From Selenihalanaerobacter shriftii (lineage in GTDB: Bacteria > Bacillota > Halanaerobiia > Halobacteroidales > Acetohalobiaceae), in assembly GCF_900167185.1 (NCBI RefSeq), contig NZ_FUWM01000013.1, positions 25,970-89,969 of the forward strand: 64,000 nucleotides of DNA, read 5' to 3'. The notes below the pieces were generated by a model. It searched no databases. It worked only from the letters and a program-made list of their open reading frames with translations, and had not been told where the DNA came from. The translations under genes and the position numbers were made by a program. This document shows positions 8,235-16,988 of the stretch, piece by piece; positions within the stretch are counted from its first letter, which is position 1, and every line of letters begins with the position of its first letter.

Positions 8235-9737
8235 TTAATCAGGAATAATTAATCTTTGACCAACACTTAATTGATCTGGATTAACAATATCATTAACTGC
8301 AACAAGTTCAGCTATTGGTACTCCAAATCTTTGTGAAATCTTATAGAGAGTGTCTCCAGACTTAACAATATAAACTTGCCCTTCAGATGAATGTTCAGTT
8401 GGAGCTGGAGGTCTCTCTGTAGTAATTCCTCTAACCACTGACACTTCTACTACAGCAGTGACTAAAACCTCAATACTTAATAATACCTTTACTCTAATTC
8501 TATTTGGATCTAAAACCTCTCCTTCGGCTCTAACTATTCTAACTTCTGGATATACTTTGATCCTTTCTGCACCTCTTGGAATTGAAACGGGAATAAATTC
8601 ATCAAAAAACAAGGTGTCTCCTACAAAAAAGACCGGTTGATCAGGTTGATTAGCCACATATAAAACATTCACATCTACATCCCCGGAAATAAATACTCCT
8701 TCTGAATCGGCGTCAACTTCTATAGATTGATTAGAAAGATCTGCAGTGACTCTTACTACTCTACTAGCCCCTGGATCTGGAACTTCTATTGTGTCTTGAA
8801 CTTGAACCCTAGTCTGCTTCCTAGCTACAATCCTTTCGACTAAGATAACATCACGTCTAGGGAAAAATTCTCCATCTATATCTATTGGTAATTCTATCTG
8901 GCCTCTATCTAAGACTAATACTTTAATTTCGACCTCATAATTAATTTTTAAAGTTTTTGGATCGACTACTCTATAATCTTGATCTATAATATCTAATTCA
9001 ACAAAAGCTTTCATTCCACGTCTAGCACCTTGAATTTTAATCCTTTCAGTAAATGGAGTAGTAATATTTAGACTCCTAGTACCACCTTGAGTAGTTCGAT
9101 ATAGAATCTGACTTCTTATTTCTGCTTGTACTTCAACTTGATTTTTACTAACACGAGTATTGATTAATCTAATTATACTCTGAATATTTATTATTCGTTC
9201 AATTCCTGGTTGATTAGCTGATAATTCTACTAATCTATCTACTTCTCTAGTCACTCTTCGCTCACCTACTACTTCATCAACATCAAATCGGTCTCTAATG
9301 ATTTTAATTTCATCATCATCAAAAAGCTCAATTTCATCTATTTCAATAAAATTTATTCTACCTACCACTACTACTGTTAATCTTAATGTATGAGGGTTTA
9401 CAATCACAATCTCTGCACCTTGAACAAAAAGTGCAGGGTCTATTTCTGCAATCCTACTTGGTAAATCTGTCTCAATTACTCGACTAAAGCTTAATCTTTT
9501 TTCAATAGTTTCAATATCCGATAAATCATCTTCTGGAACATATAGAATCGTAATCCTTAAGATTCCATTAATCTGAACTCCACTATCTACAAGTTCTGCT
9601 TCTATATTTTCCAACCTTACATTAGTCTCTAAAACTCTTTTTACTCCTGGACGATTTTGAGGTAATATGATTTCTCTTACAAACCTTTCTCGTACTTGTT
9701 CTCTAAGCAATAAATTATCAACGGCTATATTGTCCAT
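8235..9737 (-). CDS. SPOCS (DUF3794) multi-domain protein with C-terminal LysM, SipL-like
   Basis: 500 aa. SPOCS-type units are recognisable at about residues 15-130, 170-285 and 295-430, each with the family pattern of alternating beta strands and a basic/acidic rhythm (for example ILRITILYVPEDD; GDVDVNVLYVAN). A LysM domain closes the protein ([18 protein letters not shown] to GQRLIIPD, about 453-499). SPOCS plus terminal LysM is the architecture of clostridial SipL, which binds SpoIVA during coat assembly, so a spore-surface or cortex-coat interface role is inferred. No signal peptide is seen, consistent with mother-cell cytosol assembly. A sigma-K-like promoter lies just upstream. Confidence 0.85.
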   Translation of the reverse strand: MDNIAVDNLLLREQVRERFVREIILPQNRPGVKRVLETNVRLENIEAELVDSGVQINGILRITILYVPEDDLSDIETIEKRLSFSRVIETDLPSRIAEIDPALFVQGAEIVIVNPHTLRLTVVVVGRINFIEIDEIELFDDDEIKIIRDRFDVDEVVGERRVTREVDRLVELSANQPGIERIINIQSIIRLINTRVSKNQVEVQAEIRSQILYRTTQGGTRSLNITTPFTERIKIQGARRGMKAFVELDIIDQDYRVVDPKTLKINYEVEIKVLVLDRGQIELPIDIDGEFFPRRDVILVERIVARKQTRVQVQDTIEVPDPGASRVVRVTADLSNQSIEVDADSEGVFISGDVDVNVLYVANQPDQPVFFVGDTLFFDEFIPVSIPRGAERIKVYPEVRIVRAEGEVLDPNRIRVKVLLSIEVLVTAVVEVSVVRGITTERPPAPTEHSSEGQVYIVKSGDTLYKISQRFGVPIAELVAVNDIVNPDQLSVGQRLIIPD

Positions 9738-9767
9738 AATATCCCCCCTTTAATAACATACTTTATA

Positions 9768-9794
9768 TATTTTATGCTTAAATAAAGATAATGT
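9768..9794 (-). promoter_or_regulatory. Sigma-K-type promoter of the 500-aa SPOCS-LysM gene
   Basis: Read on the minus strand: AC (9794-9793), 16 bases, CATAAAATA (9776-9768). It is about 30 bases upstream of the coding start and fits the sigma-K consensus exactly. Confidence 0.65.
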
Positions 9795-9814
9795 GAAAGT
9801 TATAAAATATTAAA

Positions 9815-9844
9815 ACACCTATCAGTTAATTAACTGATAGGTGT
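9815..9844 (-). terminator. Hairpin terminator after the 530-aa SPOCS gene
   Basis: Perfect 30-bp inverted repeat ACACCTATCAGTTAA and its complement, followed on the minus strand by TTTAATATTTT. It lies 24 bases after the stop at 9869. Confidence 0.75.
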
Positions 9845-9868
9845 TAATACAAATTATACAAAACTATA

Positions 9869-11461
9869 TTATCCTTTAGGTTTTATTATACCCTTAGGAA
9901 TACATAATTTCTGGCCAACATCAATCTGATCAGGATTTGGAATATCATTTGCCTCTACAATAGCGTCTACAGTAGTATTATAACGCTTAGCAATCTTATA
10001 TAACGTATCCCCCGGCTGCACAACATAAACTACATATGACGGTGGACACTCAGTAACTGGAGATACAACCACTAAATCTGTTACAATCTCTAACTGTCTA
10101 AACTGAACAACTTTAACAAATTTACGTAAAGCAATAACTAATTCTATAGTTCTCTGGTTTAATAAACTAGATCTAACTCTCTTTATGGAAACATTAGCAT
10201 AAGCATTCATCCCATCTTCGGCACCAGTAACTTGCACAAAATTATCAAAATCAATAATATCTTCTACAAAGTGAACAGGCTGCTGTGGTGCATCAGGGTC
10301 TTCAAGATCAGCTACATAAAGCGCTGTACCCTCAATTTCACCTTCAACCATCACTCCTCCTTCTTCTACTGTACTATCTATATCTAATACCATAGCGTTA
10401 GCCTCTAGAACCTGTTCTACATCTGGTTTAGTTGGTGGTATATTAATATTATCAGTTATTGTTTCAGACATAGTATTTTCACCAATTACTTCTTCTACTC
10501 TCAGTAGCTCCCTTTCAACTTCTACTCTATCACTTTCAACATCGACGACAACAGTCACCTGAACCGGTTCAGTAACCTTAACAAAAACTTCTAAGACTAC
10601 CTCTACTTTGAGTGTATCTTCATCTATTGCTTCAGCTGTCACTCTCTTAACCGTTACATCAGCAAATGCTGACATGTCATCTACCATAGCTCCTGGAATA
10701 TCTATTACCTTAGAGAAATCTATTGCTCCTTCTACAAAATGTACTGGTTGGTCACCTTCAGCTGTATCACCTACATAAACTACACCAACATCAATATCTC
10801 CCTCTACTATAACTGCATCTTCAGTAATTGTAACCTCAGGGTTATCTTCAACCTCTGCCTGTGCTCTAAGAACTCGTTCTATCGGCGGCTTCTGTGGTGG
10901 AACATCTATTTCTCCTTTGACAACCGATTTAACTGTATTTTCACCTACTACATCATTTAATCTTAGTAACTCTTCTTCAACAATACCATCTTCTAAACCT
11001 AAAACCTCAGTAATTACTGTAACCTGTCTAAATTCTACTACTTTGACAAACTTCTTAATAGTAACTGTCACTCTCACTGTTCTTTCATCAATTAAATCAT
11101 AACTTGTTCTAATAACTCTTACATCAGTTATAACATGCATGCCTGCTTCAGAACCTGGAATATCAACAAAGTTATCAAAAGTTATTATTCCTTCAAAAAA
11201 ATGTACTGGCTGTTGTGGTTCTTCAGGGTCTTCAATGTCAGCTACATAAAGTACGCCTACCTCTATCTCCCCGGTTAAATCTACACCTCCATCTTCAATT
11301 AAAGTATCTACTTCATTAGCTTCAGCAGTTACTTCTAGTACTCTTTCGATATCAGGTTTAGGATCTGGAACTACTAACTCTTCAGTAACGGATTCTCTAA
11401 CTGTATCTTCTCCTATTACATATTCTACCCTAACGGTTTCTTCTTTAAAATTAATTGCCAT
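9869..11461 (-). CDS. Three-SPOCS-domain protein with C-terminal LysM
   Basis: 530 aa, very acidic. Three SPOCS repeats of about 150 aa lie near residues 5-160, 165-310 and 315-465. Each begins with a VIGE(D/N)T segment, passes through a VLYVAD/VVYVGD strand and a QPVHF motif, and ends with a (K/V)FVKV strand. A LysM domain follows (YVVQPGDTLYKIAKRYNT to GQKLCIPK, about 478-522). The repeats are clearly homologous to each other, suggesting internal duplication. The architecture is an expanded version of SipL (SPOCS-LysM), so a spore coat structural or assembly role is inferred. An exact sigma-K-type promoter lies 43 bases upstream and a hairpin terminator follows, making it its own transcription unit. 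Confidence 0.85.
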   Translation of the reverse strand: MAINFKEETVRVEYVIGEDTVRESVTEELVVPDPKPDIERVLEVTAEANEVDTLIEDGGVDLTGEIEVGVLYVADIEDPEEPQQPVHFFEGIITFDNFVDIPGSEAGMHVITDVRVIRTSYDLIDERTVRVTVTIKKFVKVVEFRQVTVITEVLGLEDGIVEEELLRLNDVVGENTVKSVVKGEIDVPPQKPPIERVLRAQAEVEDNPEVTITEDAVIVEGDIDVGVVYVGDTAEGDQPVHFVEGAIDFSKVIDIPGAMVDDMSAFADVTVKRVTAEAIDEDTLKVEVVLEVFVKVTEPVQVTVVVDVESDRVEVERELLRVEEVIGENTMSETITDNINIPPTKPDVEQVLEANAMVLDIDSTVEEGGVMVEGEIEGTALYVADLEDPDAPQQPVHFVEDIIDFDNFVQVTGAEDGMNAYANVSIKRVRSSLLNQRTIELVIALRKFVKVVQFRQLEIVTDLVVVSPVTECPPSYVVYVVQPGDTLYKIAKRYNTTVDAIVEANDIPNPDQIDVGQKLCIPKGIIKPKG

Positions 11462-11503
11462 CTCTTTGTCCTCCTTTCAAAATATACTTAAACCTTTCAA
11501 TTA

Positions 11504-11530
11504 TACTATATGCATCCAAAACTCAAATGT
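11504..11530 (-). promoter_or_regulatory. Sigma-K-type promoter of the 530-aa SPOCS-LysM gene
   Basis: On the minus strand: AC (11530-11529), 16 bases, CATATAGTA (11512-11504), an exact match to AC-N16-CATAnnnTA. It is placed about 45 bases before the ATG at 11461. Confidence 0.68.
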
Positions 11531-11576
11531 GTACAATTTCTCTTATGAATTTTTTTCCAAATAACACTTTTTAGTC

Positions 11577-11603
11577 ACATTCTTCTTTATTTATCATAAA
11601 ATA
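11577..11603 (+). promoter_or_regulatory. Sigma-K-type promoter of the 139-aa unknown gene
   Basis: AC at 11577-11578, 16 bases, CATAAAATA at 11595-11603, an exact consensus match 63 bases before the ATG. It lies back to back with the minus-strand site at 11504-11530, forming a divergent pair. Confidence 0.65.
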
Positions 11604-11666
11604 AATTAGTGATATACATTTAAATAGTATATTAATTAAATTTATAAATTTGTGGAGGTGACTTAA

Positions 11667-12086
11667 ATGCCCTTTGGATATTCAAAAAAAATCTTTCCTC
11701 ATCCAGCAGTAGAATATATCCCTATTCATTTTCGAAATATAAAGATAACCAAAGATTGGAATTATCCTTTTCAATCAAATGAATCAAAAATATATGTATT
11801 CTCTAATCTGAAAAAAGCAGTAGAAATAATTGATAAGTATCATATTCCTACTTCAAGAATTGATCAATTACAAGATGATGAACTCTTACTTATCACTTTT
11901 AATAGTCAAATAGAAGATATTAAATATCGAGGATATAAAGTAACTATGATTACTTCGTCTAATAGAAATCCTGTACATATATTTAAAATTAAAACAACTT
12001 ACTTTTATAAAGAACGACTATATTTCGCCATTTATAACCAAACAGGTAAGGAACTAGCTACAAAGCATTTCACTTTGAAGAATTAA
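11667..12086 (+). CDS. Unknown protein of the spore-envelope island
   Basis: 139 aa, not recognised. It starts MPFGYSKKIFPHP at an ATG preceded by GGAGGTGA. It is moderately basic, lacks a signal peptide or membrane segment and ends in two predicted beta strands (HIFKIKTTYFYKERLYFAIY, then QTGKELATKHF). Its 3' end overlaps the convergent 586-aa SPOCS-like gene by 17 bp. It has its own sigma-K-type promoter, divergent from that of the 530-aa SPOCS gene. From context it is probably a late sporulation or spore-coat protein; nothing in the sequence gives a biochemical activity. Confidence 0.75.
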   Translation: MPFGYSKKIFPHPAVEYIPIHFRNIKITKDWNYPFQSNESKIYVFSNLKKAVEIIDKYHIPTSRIDQLQDDELLLITFNSQIEDIKYRGYKVTMITSSNRNPVHIFKIKTTYFYKERLYFAIYNQTGKELATKHFTLKN

Positions 12087-13830
12087 TTTTCTTAACTAAT
12101 ATTGGTAGTTGTACTCTTTCTAATATTTTATAATTACAATCTAATACTGTTTTTAATATTAGTTTTTCACCTGAATCATTCAGTTCATAATCAATATATT
12201 TCAACTTTGAGGCTAATTCTATATTAGCCTCTTTATTATTTATTTTTGTAGTAAATAATTGATAAACATCTTCTATACTAGTTATCTCTTGTTCAACATT
12301 ATTCTGGTCTATAAAATTAATGAAATATTTTAACTTACAACTAAATAAGAAGCTATCAGCTAACAATTTAGACTTTGATTTAAGAATTTGGATCTTGACT
12401 TCCTTAATTTGTTTGGCATATCTAGTTAAATAATTTTCTGATGGCACTAAGACTTCCTCATGATCTACTTTTAAAACTCTATCTACTAAAAAGTAATCCC
12501 AAGTACTCTGTTTTAAACCTTTATACTGGTTAGTTACTGCCTGAATAATTAATTCCCTGTTCAGTCCTCCTATGAATTTAAGGAAGACTTTTATATACAA
12601 TTCACCCTTCGTCAAATTTGCTTGTAGATCACTTACAGATAATTGGTAGTCCAATTCTAACCCCTTCTTAGCTCCTTTTAAATTTAGTAATTTATAAAAA
12701 TTAGAATTAAAAGTTTTAATCTTTTCTTGTCCATTTTGATCTATATAGAATAATTCATAAAGTAGTTGTCCACTAATAATTATCTTATCAGTCACTAATT
12801 CTGTTTTAGAGGCAGTTACTTCTCCTTTGATTTCTATTAATTTTTGATATGGTTCTGTCATCCCCAATTCTTCTTCTAACATCCACTCTTCCTCTAAATT
12901 ATTTATTTCTTCTTTAGCTTTAATCAGTTCTCCGTATTGTCCAGTAGGATTGATATAAAGACTAACTTCCACTGCTTGTAAAGCAGTAATACTAACTTGA
13001 ATTACCATTACTAACTTCAATTTGCCATTTTCTTCAGCAAATTCTAAATCTTTAACTTTACTCTGAATCTGTAATTCAGCATCTAATCCAATATTCTTAA
13101 AAGAAATAGTCTCTTTAAAACTTTTATTAACTTCTAAATACTTTACTTCTCCTCGCTTAGTCAAAGCTAATACCTGATAACAGATTATACCACTAATTAA
13201 AACTTTTTTATTAATCGCTTCTCCATTAACATTAATCAATTTTGTATTTAAATCAAAAACCTTTTCTACTTCATCTCTTAAGTCTAATTCTTGTCTAATT
13301 AAAATTTTAGCAACTTCTTCAGCTAATACCTTATTTAAAATTAAACGCCGAGCTTTTAAATAATTAGATTGCTTAATAGAGGAAGCATCTAATGAATTAA
13401 TATTTTTAACCTTTAAACTGGAGGGTTCTAATTCAAAGATTATTAACTTTAGTTCAAATTCTATATCAGCGGCTAGGATTTGTTCTTTATCATTATTATC
13501 TTTAAGTTTATATTTAAATTGCTTTATTTCTAAATCCAATTTATAATCTAGATCTAAACTCAAATTAGAAATATCTAAAAAATATTTAAAAGTAGGTTTT
13601 TCAATTTTAGTTTCTTTAGCATTTGCTTTTGACTGATAGATGACTTTTTCTGTTAACTCACCTTCTATTAATAGTTTATCTTGGCAGCACATCGAATTAA
13701 ATTTTTTTAATTTAATTACAAAGTCTTGTACTTGAAGAAGTGATTCTGGCAAGTTAATTTCTTCTGTGATTTGAAATGTATACTCTCGTTTAGTGTGAGT
13801 TACATTATCTATTTTCCCTCCTTGCTTCAT
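12070..13830 (-). CDS. Divergent SPOCS-like protein without LysM
   Basis: 586 aa, rich in Lys, Leu and Glu rather than Asp/Val like its neighbours. It shows repeated segments of SPOCS character, for example LIEGELTEKVIYQSKAN, VLISGIICYQVLAL and IIISGQLLYELFYIDQNG, each at the point where other SPOCS domains carry their central YxxK/Y-type strand. This implies about three degenerate SPOCS units and a fourth C-terminal region. It has no LysM, signal peptide or membrane helix. The different composition suggests an older paralogue or a separate partner role. A hairpin follows the upstream gvpF/L gene, so this gene has its own transcription start; only a weak CATAAAGTT element is visible before it. 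Confidence 0.7.
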   Translation of the reverse strand: MKQGGKIDNVTHTKREYTFQITEEINLPESLLQVQDFVIKLKKFNSMCCQDKLLIEGELTEKVIYQSKANAKETKIEKPTFKYFLDISNLSLDLDYKLDLEIKQFKYKLKDNNDKEQILAADIEFELKLIIFELEPSSLKVKNINSLDASSIKQSNYLKARRLILNKVLAEEVAKILIRQELDLRDEVEKVFDLNTKLINVNGEAINKKVLISGIICYQVLALTKRGEVKYLEVNKSFKETISFKNIGLDAELQIQSKVKDLEFAEENGKLKLVMVIQVSITALQAVEVSLYINPTGQYGELIKAKEEINNLEEEWMLEEELGMTEPYQKLIEIKGEVTASKTELVTDKIIISGQLLYELFYIDQNGQEKIKTFNSNFYKLLNLKGAKKGLELDYQLSVSDLQANLTKGELYIKVFLKFIGGLNRELIIQAVTNQYKGLKQSTWDYFLVDRVLKVDHEEVLVPSENYLTRYAKQIKEVKIQILKSKSKLLADSFLFSCKLKYFINFIDQNNVEQEITSIEDVYQLFTTKINNKEANIELASKLKYIDYELNDSGEKLILKTVLDCNYKILERVQLPILVKKINSSK

Positions 13831-13896
13831 GATCTCTACCCCCAGCCTTATTAAACTTTATGCTAAAACTCTACTAAAAATAACTAAAATTAAAAA

Positions 13897-13928
13897 CCTC
13901 TTAAATATTCCTTTAAATATCTAAGAGG
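13897..13928 (-). terminator. Hairpin terminator after the GvpF/L gene
   Basis: Inverted repeat CCTCTTAAATATT / AATATCTAAGAGG, followed on the minus strand by TTTTTAATTTTAG. It is 21 bases after the stop codon at 13949. Confidence 0.75.
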
Positions 13929-13948
13929 ATTAAGTATCTTATTTTTAA

Positions 13949-14755
13949 TTAAGAATCATTAAATTCCAGATGAGAAAAGTTATAAGGCGGCCAAGGTCCT
14001 GAATAGTAAAAATAGAAGCCAAAACCAGAATATTTATCTTCTAATTCTTTTAATCTAAATATAAAACTAGATAGATCATCTTTCTTAACTAAATAAACAG
14101 AGTTTAAAATCATAGGCTTATCATCATCTATTATCTCTACTTCTAATAATTCATTTAATTGAGATTTAGTTGCTATAGTTGCCAGTGATTCATAAATCTC
14201 TTCCATTACTTCTAATGCTTTATCTTCTAATCTATTATCTAATTCCATCTCTAACCTTCGTTTTAAAAAATTAGCTGTCTCTTCATTACTATTATGTAAT
14301 CGCTCCTCAATCTTTTTTACTTCTGAGCTTAAATTAACTAGGTTATCTCTTAACTCTAAAAAATCACAATATAACTTTAACCCCCATTCTTCATGACCTT
14401 TAATCACTTTAAATGTCTTTTTAATTTCTGGTAATGATCGGTGAATAGACTTTTTTAAAGTAGTCTCTTCTTCAAATATAGTCCCAAAAATAATAGGTAT
14501 TACTGATGTCCACTCCATAGCCTCTTCTACAATCATTTCATGACGATTAGCTTTTTCATATAACCATTCTAAATTTCTAATTTTTCTCTCTAATTCCCGT
14601 TGACTAAAATCATTTAATGAAATCTTACTAACTAAGATTCCTACTTCTTGATAGGGAATTACATATGGTTGATGCAAACCATCTATACCTAATAAATTAA
14701 TTTTAAATTCTTTTGGAGAATTTAAAATACAATAAAGATACAGCCCATCACTCAT
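13949..14755 (-). CDS. GvpF/GvpL-family gas vesicle protein (orphan)
   Basis: About 268 aa. It matches the GvpF/GvpL family: an N-terminal LYLYCIL strand, LVSKISLNDF, then the signature RNLEWLYEKANRHE...VIPIIFGTIF near residues 57-95, and GHEEWGLKLY near residue 125. A coiled-coil middle (EVKKIEERLH; LKRRLEMELDNRLEDKA) and the C-terminal FYFYYSGPWPPYNF complete the fold. GvpF/L proteins are accessory or minor shell proteins needed early in gas vesicle assembly. No gvpA or other gvp gene is visible here; the neighbours are spore-coat-type SPOCS genes. The ATG at 14755 is nine bases after AGGAGG and is preferred over an upstream TTG at 14761. It is bounded by terminators, so it is monocistronic. 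Confidence 0.85.
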   Translation of the reverse strand: MSDGLYLYCILNSPKEFKINLLGIDGLHQPYVIPYQEVGILVSKISLNDFSQRELERKIRNLEWLYEKANRHEMIVEEAMEWTSVIPIIFGTIFEEETTLKKSIHRSLPEIKKTFKVIKGHEEWGLKLYCDFLELRDNLVNLSSEVKKIEERLHNSNEETANFLKRRLEMELDNRLEDKALEVMEEIYESLATIATKSQLNELLEVEIIDDDKPMILNSVYLVKKDDLSSFIFRLKELEDKYSGFGFYFYYSGPWPPYNFSHLEFNDS

Positions 14756-14877
14756 TGCCAATTTCCTCCTAAATTATAGAACTTATCTACTATCTTCAAT
14801 ACAAAGTTTAAATATGACTCATATGTATCATATTCATAAAATCCTTTCTCTATTACTATTTAGTCTAATGAATGAAA

Positions 14878-14907
14878 TAGCAGGTATCTTATCTAAGACA
14901 CCTGCTA
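14878..14907 (-). terminator. Hairpin terminator after the 454-aa SPOCS gene
   Basis: TAGCAGGTGTCTTA and TAAGATACCTGCTA (minus strand) form a strong stem, followed by a moderately T-rich stretch. It starts ten bases after the stop. Confidence 0.75.
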
Positions 14908-14916
14908 TTTATTCTT

Positions 14917-16281
14917 TTAATCGTCTCCATTATCATTATTATTTTCATTATCCCTATCATAATTAACGTCACATTTTGGAGTAGGAACTATGGCTTCATT
15001 AGCTGGCGTAGAAACTATAGCAATTTGACGAACAGCCGGCGGATCCTGAAATGCTTTTACAAAGACTTCTAATACTACTTTTTGAGTTAATTCTTCTCCG
15101 GTTTCATTTAAGATTGGTTTGACAAACTCTACATCAATATCTACAAGGGCACCGGTATTATCTGGAGAAGCACCTGGTAGATCAAGGAACGTACTGAAAG
15201 GTACATCCTCTCTTTGATGATATTCTACATTATCCTGGCCAATGAAGTATATCTGCTTATGAATAACTCCCTGCACAATAACTTTATCGCTGACTACCTG
15301 AGTCTCTATATCTATTATACTTACATCTATATCCTTAACCTTAATAGCAGGAATATCTAAAGCAGCGGTGCTTTCTTGTAAAACTTGTTTAGTATTTTCA
15401 TTAATTACTTCAGGTAACCTAACTAATTTACCGTTATTATCTAAATTAACCTGTAATTGAACTTCTTCGGTTACCTTGACAAAGAAATTAATAACTGTCT
15501 TTTGCAATAATTCTACTCCCGCTTCATCTAACTCTTTCTTAATATATTCAATCTTAGGATGAACCTGCACATTCATACCTGGCTGTGCTCCTGGTAAGTC
15601 TATAAAATGACTAAAAGGCACATTCTCTTCACGATGATACTCCACATTATCCTGCCCAACAAAGAATATCTGTTTATGTAAAGTTCCTTGAATAATTACT
15701 TTATTATCGATTACTTCTGTACTCACATCCTGTAATTCGGCTACGATATCAATTATTTTAATAGCCGGAATATCTAACTGAAAAGTGGTTTCAACCATGC
15801 TCTGGCTATCATTTTCACCAATAACTCTATCTACCACAACTAATGGACCATTACCAACCTCTACAAATAACTGCTGAATCTCTTCGGCCAATACATCAAT
15901 AGAAATAATCACTTTTTGATGTAAAATGTTACCTCCTGCTAATAATTCAACCTTAATATCTTCAATAATAGGGTTTAACTCTACTTCCATACCTGGTTGT
16001 GCACCAGGAACATCAGCAAAAAGACTAAATGGAAGATCCTCTGCTTGGTGTTGAACTACATTATCTTGTGTAACATAAAAAATTTGTTTATGTACAACAC
16101 CTTGGATAATAACTTTATTTCTAATTACCTCGCAACTAAGATCAGTAATATAGGCATCTATATGTCTAATCTTTTGAGCTGGAAAATCTAACTCAAGGTC
16201 ACTGACTAGCATTTCCTGTACATTACCTTCTCCAACCAAAACCGGAAGCTTAAGTAACTCAATTCCAGTTGCCTCAATCAT
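14917..16281 (-). CDS. Three-SPOCS-domain protein with Asn/Asp tail
   Basis: 454 aa. Three SPOCS repeats lie at about residues 20-145, 150-280 and 285-415. Each carries DIPAIKI-like, VIIQGxxHKQIxFxGQDN, E(D/N)(V/L)PFS and (D/V)PGAxPGM motifs nearly identical to those in the 785-aa protein. The C-terminus is a hydrophilic tail of Asn and Asp after PTPKCDV. There is no LysM or signal peptide. The high similarity between repeats and with the 785-aa neighbour points to recent duplication. A structural spore-coat role is inferred. The ATG follows AGAGGAGGG. A leader of roughly 240 bases may exist if the weak promoter at 16520 is used. Confidence 0.85.
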   Translation of the reverse strand: MIEATGIELLKLPVLVGEGNVQEMLVSDLELDFPAQKIRHIDAYITDLSCEVIRNKVIIQGVVHKQIFYVTQDNVVQHQAEDLPFSLFADVPGAQPGMEVELNPIIEDIKVELLAGGNILHQKVIISIDVLAEEIQQLFVEVGNGPLVVVDRVIGENDSQSMVETTFQLDIPAIKIIDIVAELQDVSTEVIDNKVIIQGTLHKQIFFVGQDNVEYHREENVPFSHFIDLPGAQPGMNVQVHPKIEYIKKELDEAGVELLQKTVINFFVKVTEEVQLQVNLDNNGKLVRLPEVINENTKQVLQESTAALDIPAIKVKDIDVSIIDIETQVVSDKVIVQGVIHKQIYFIGQDNVEYHQREDVPFSTFLDLPGASPDNTGALVDIDVEFVKPILNETGEELTQKVVLEVFVKAFQDPPAVRQIAIVSTPANEAIVPTPKCDVNYDRDNENNNDNGDD

Positions 16282-16559
16282 ATTTACCCTCCTCTAATAT
16301 TAAAATAAACATTTAACCTTAAAACCAACACCACCATTTGACTACTCACATAAGTGTTTATAATTCCTATCCTCTTAAATTAGAAGCAGACTAGTTCTGT
16401 ACTTCTTATACTGAGAAAGTTTAATCTCGCCTGATCACTCCCTCCTATTAATATAAATTCATTCTTCTTTATTAAAATTGTCTATATTTACCCTAACAAA
16501 ATTTAATTTCCTTTCTTTACATAGTATGATAAGGATTAAAAAAGTGTGAATAAAAAATT
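16282..16559. other. Gene-free leader region before the 454-aa SPOCS gene
   Basis: No ORF of useful length on either strand. On the minus strand an AGGAGGGAGTG sequence near 16440 is followed by a stop after five codons. A CATACTATG element (16528-16520), with AC 15 or 17 bases upstream, is an imperfect sigma-K-like promoter; if used, the mRNA leader would be about 240 nt. Confidence 0.35.
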
Positions 16560-16593
16560 AACCGAGATAGGAATTTTTTTCCTTATCTCGGTT
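16560..16593 (-). terminator. Hairpin terminator after the 71-aa gene
   Basis: ACCGAGATAAGGAA / TTCCTATCTCGGT stem on the minus strand followed by TAATTTTTTATTC. It is positioned 55 bases downstream of the stop at 16648. Confidence 0.75.
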
Positions 16594-16647
16594 TCGCTAA
16601 CCTTAGCGACTATTTAATTATGCCAACTGTAAACGGTTTAGGGCTAA

Positions 16648-16863
16648 TCACTCATTCTCTGGTGGATCAGCAAAGAGAGTAACATACTTTTGCTCCCAAC
16701 GCTCTACCTTTTCATCATCTACTTGCACAAAAGGGGAGCTTCTTTTAAAGCTATAATAATTTTTAGCAAAATCTAAATTTTCAATTGTAAGCTGAACATA
16801 ATTTATCAATAAAAAAGTCATTAGTACTACCCCTATAGCAATACCTAACAATATCTCGAACAT
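16648..16863 (-). CDS. Small single-pass membrane protein, unknown
   Basis: 71 aa. One hydrophobic segment at about residues 3-24 (ILLGIAIGVVLMTFLLINYV) is followed by a charged tail containing KVERWEQKYVTLFADPP. There is a good ribosome binding site (GGGAGGAGGAATC) before the ATG at 16863. It lies between two SPOCS genes and has its own terminator, so it is probably a real small gene of the island, perhaps anchoring coat components at the outer forespore or mother-cell membrane; that role is conjecture. An AATATAATA element 17-18 bases after an AC upstream resembles a degraded sigma-K promoter. Confidence 0.62.
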   Translation of the reverse strand: MFEILLGIAIGVVLMTFLLINYVQLTIENLDFAKNYYSFKRSSPFVQVDDEKVERWEQKYVTLFADPPENE

Positions 16864-16937
16864 TTAGATTCCTCCTCCCAAACCTCTATCTTTACCCGTA
16901 TTATATTCTATTAGAAACTATGTTGTGAATAAATTCA

Positions 16938-16969
16938 ACCGGAATAAGTAATATTTAACTTATCCCGGT
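16938..16969 (-). terminator. Hairpin terminator after the 785-aa SPOCS gene
   Basis: ACCGGGATAAGT / ACTTATTCCGGT stem on the minus strand, 20 bases after the stop at 16989, with one G-T pair. The following run is only weakly T-rich. Confidence 0.65.
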
Positions 16970-16988
16970 CATATTATTTAATAGAAGA

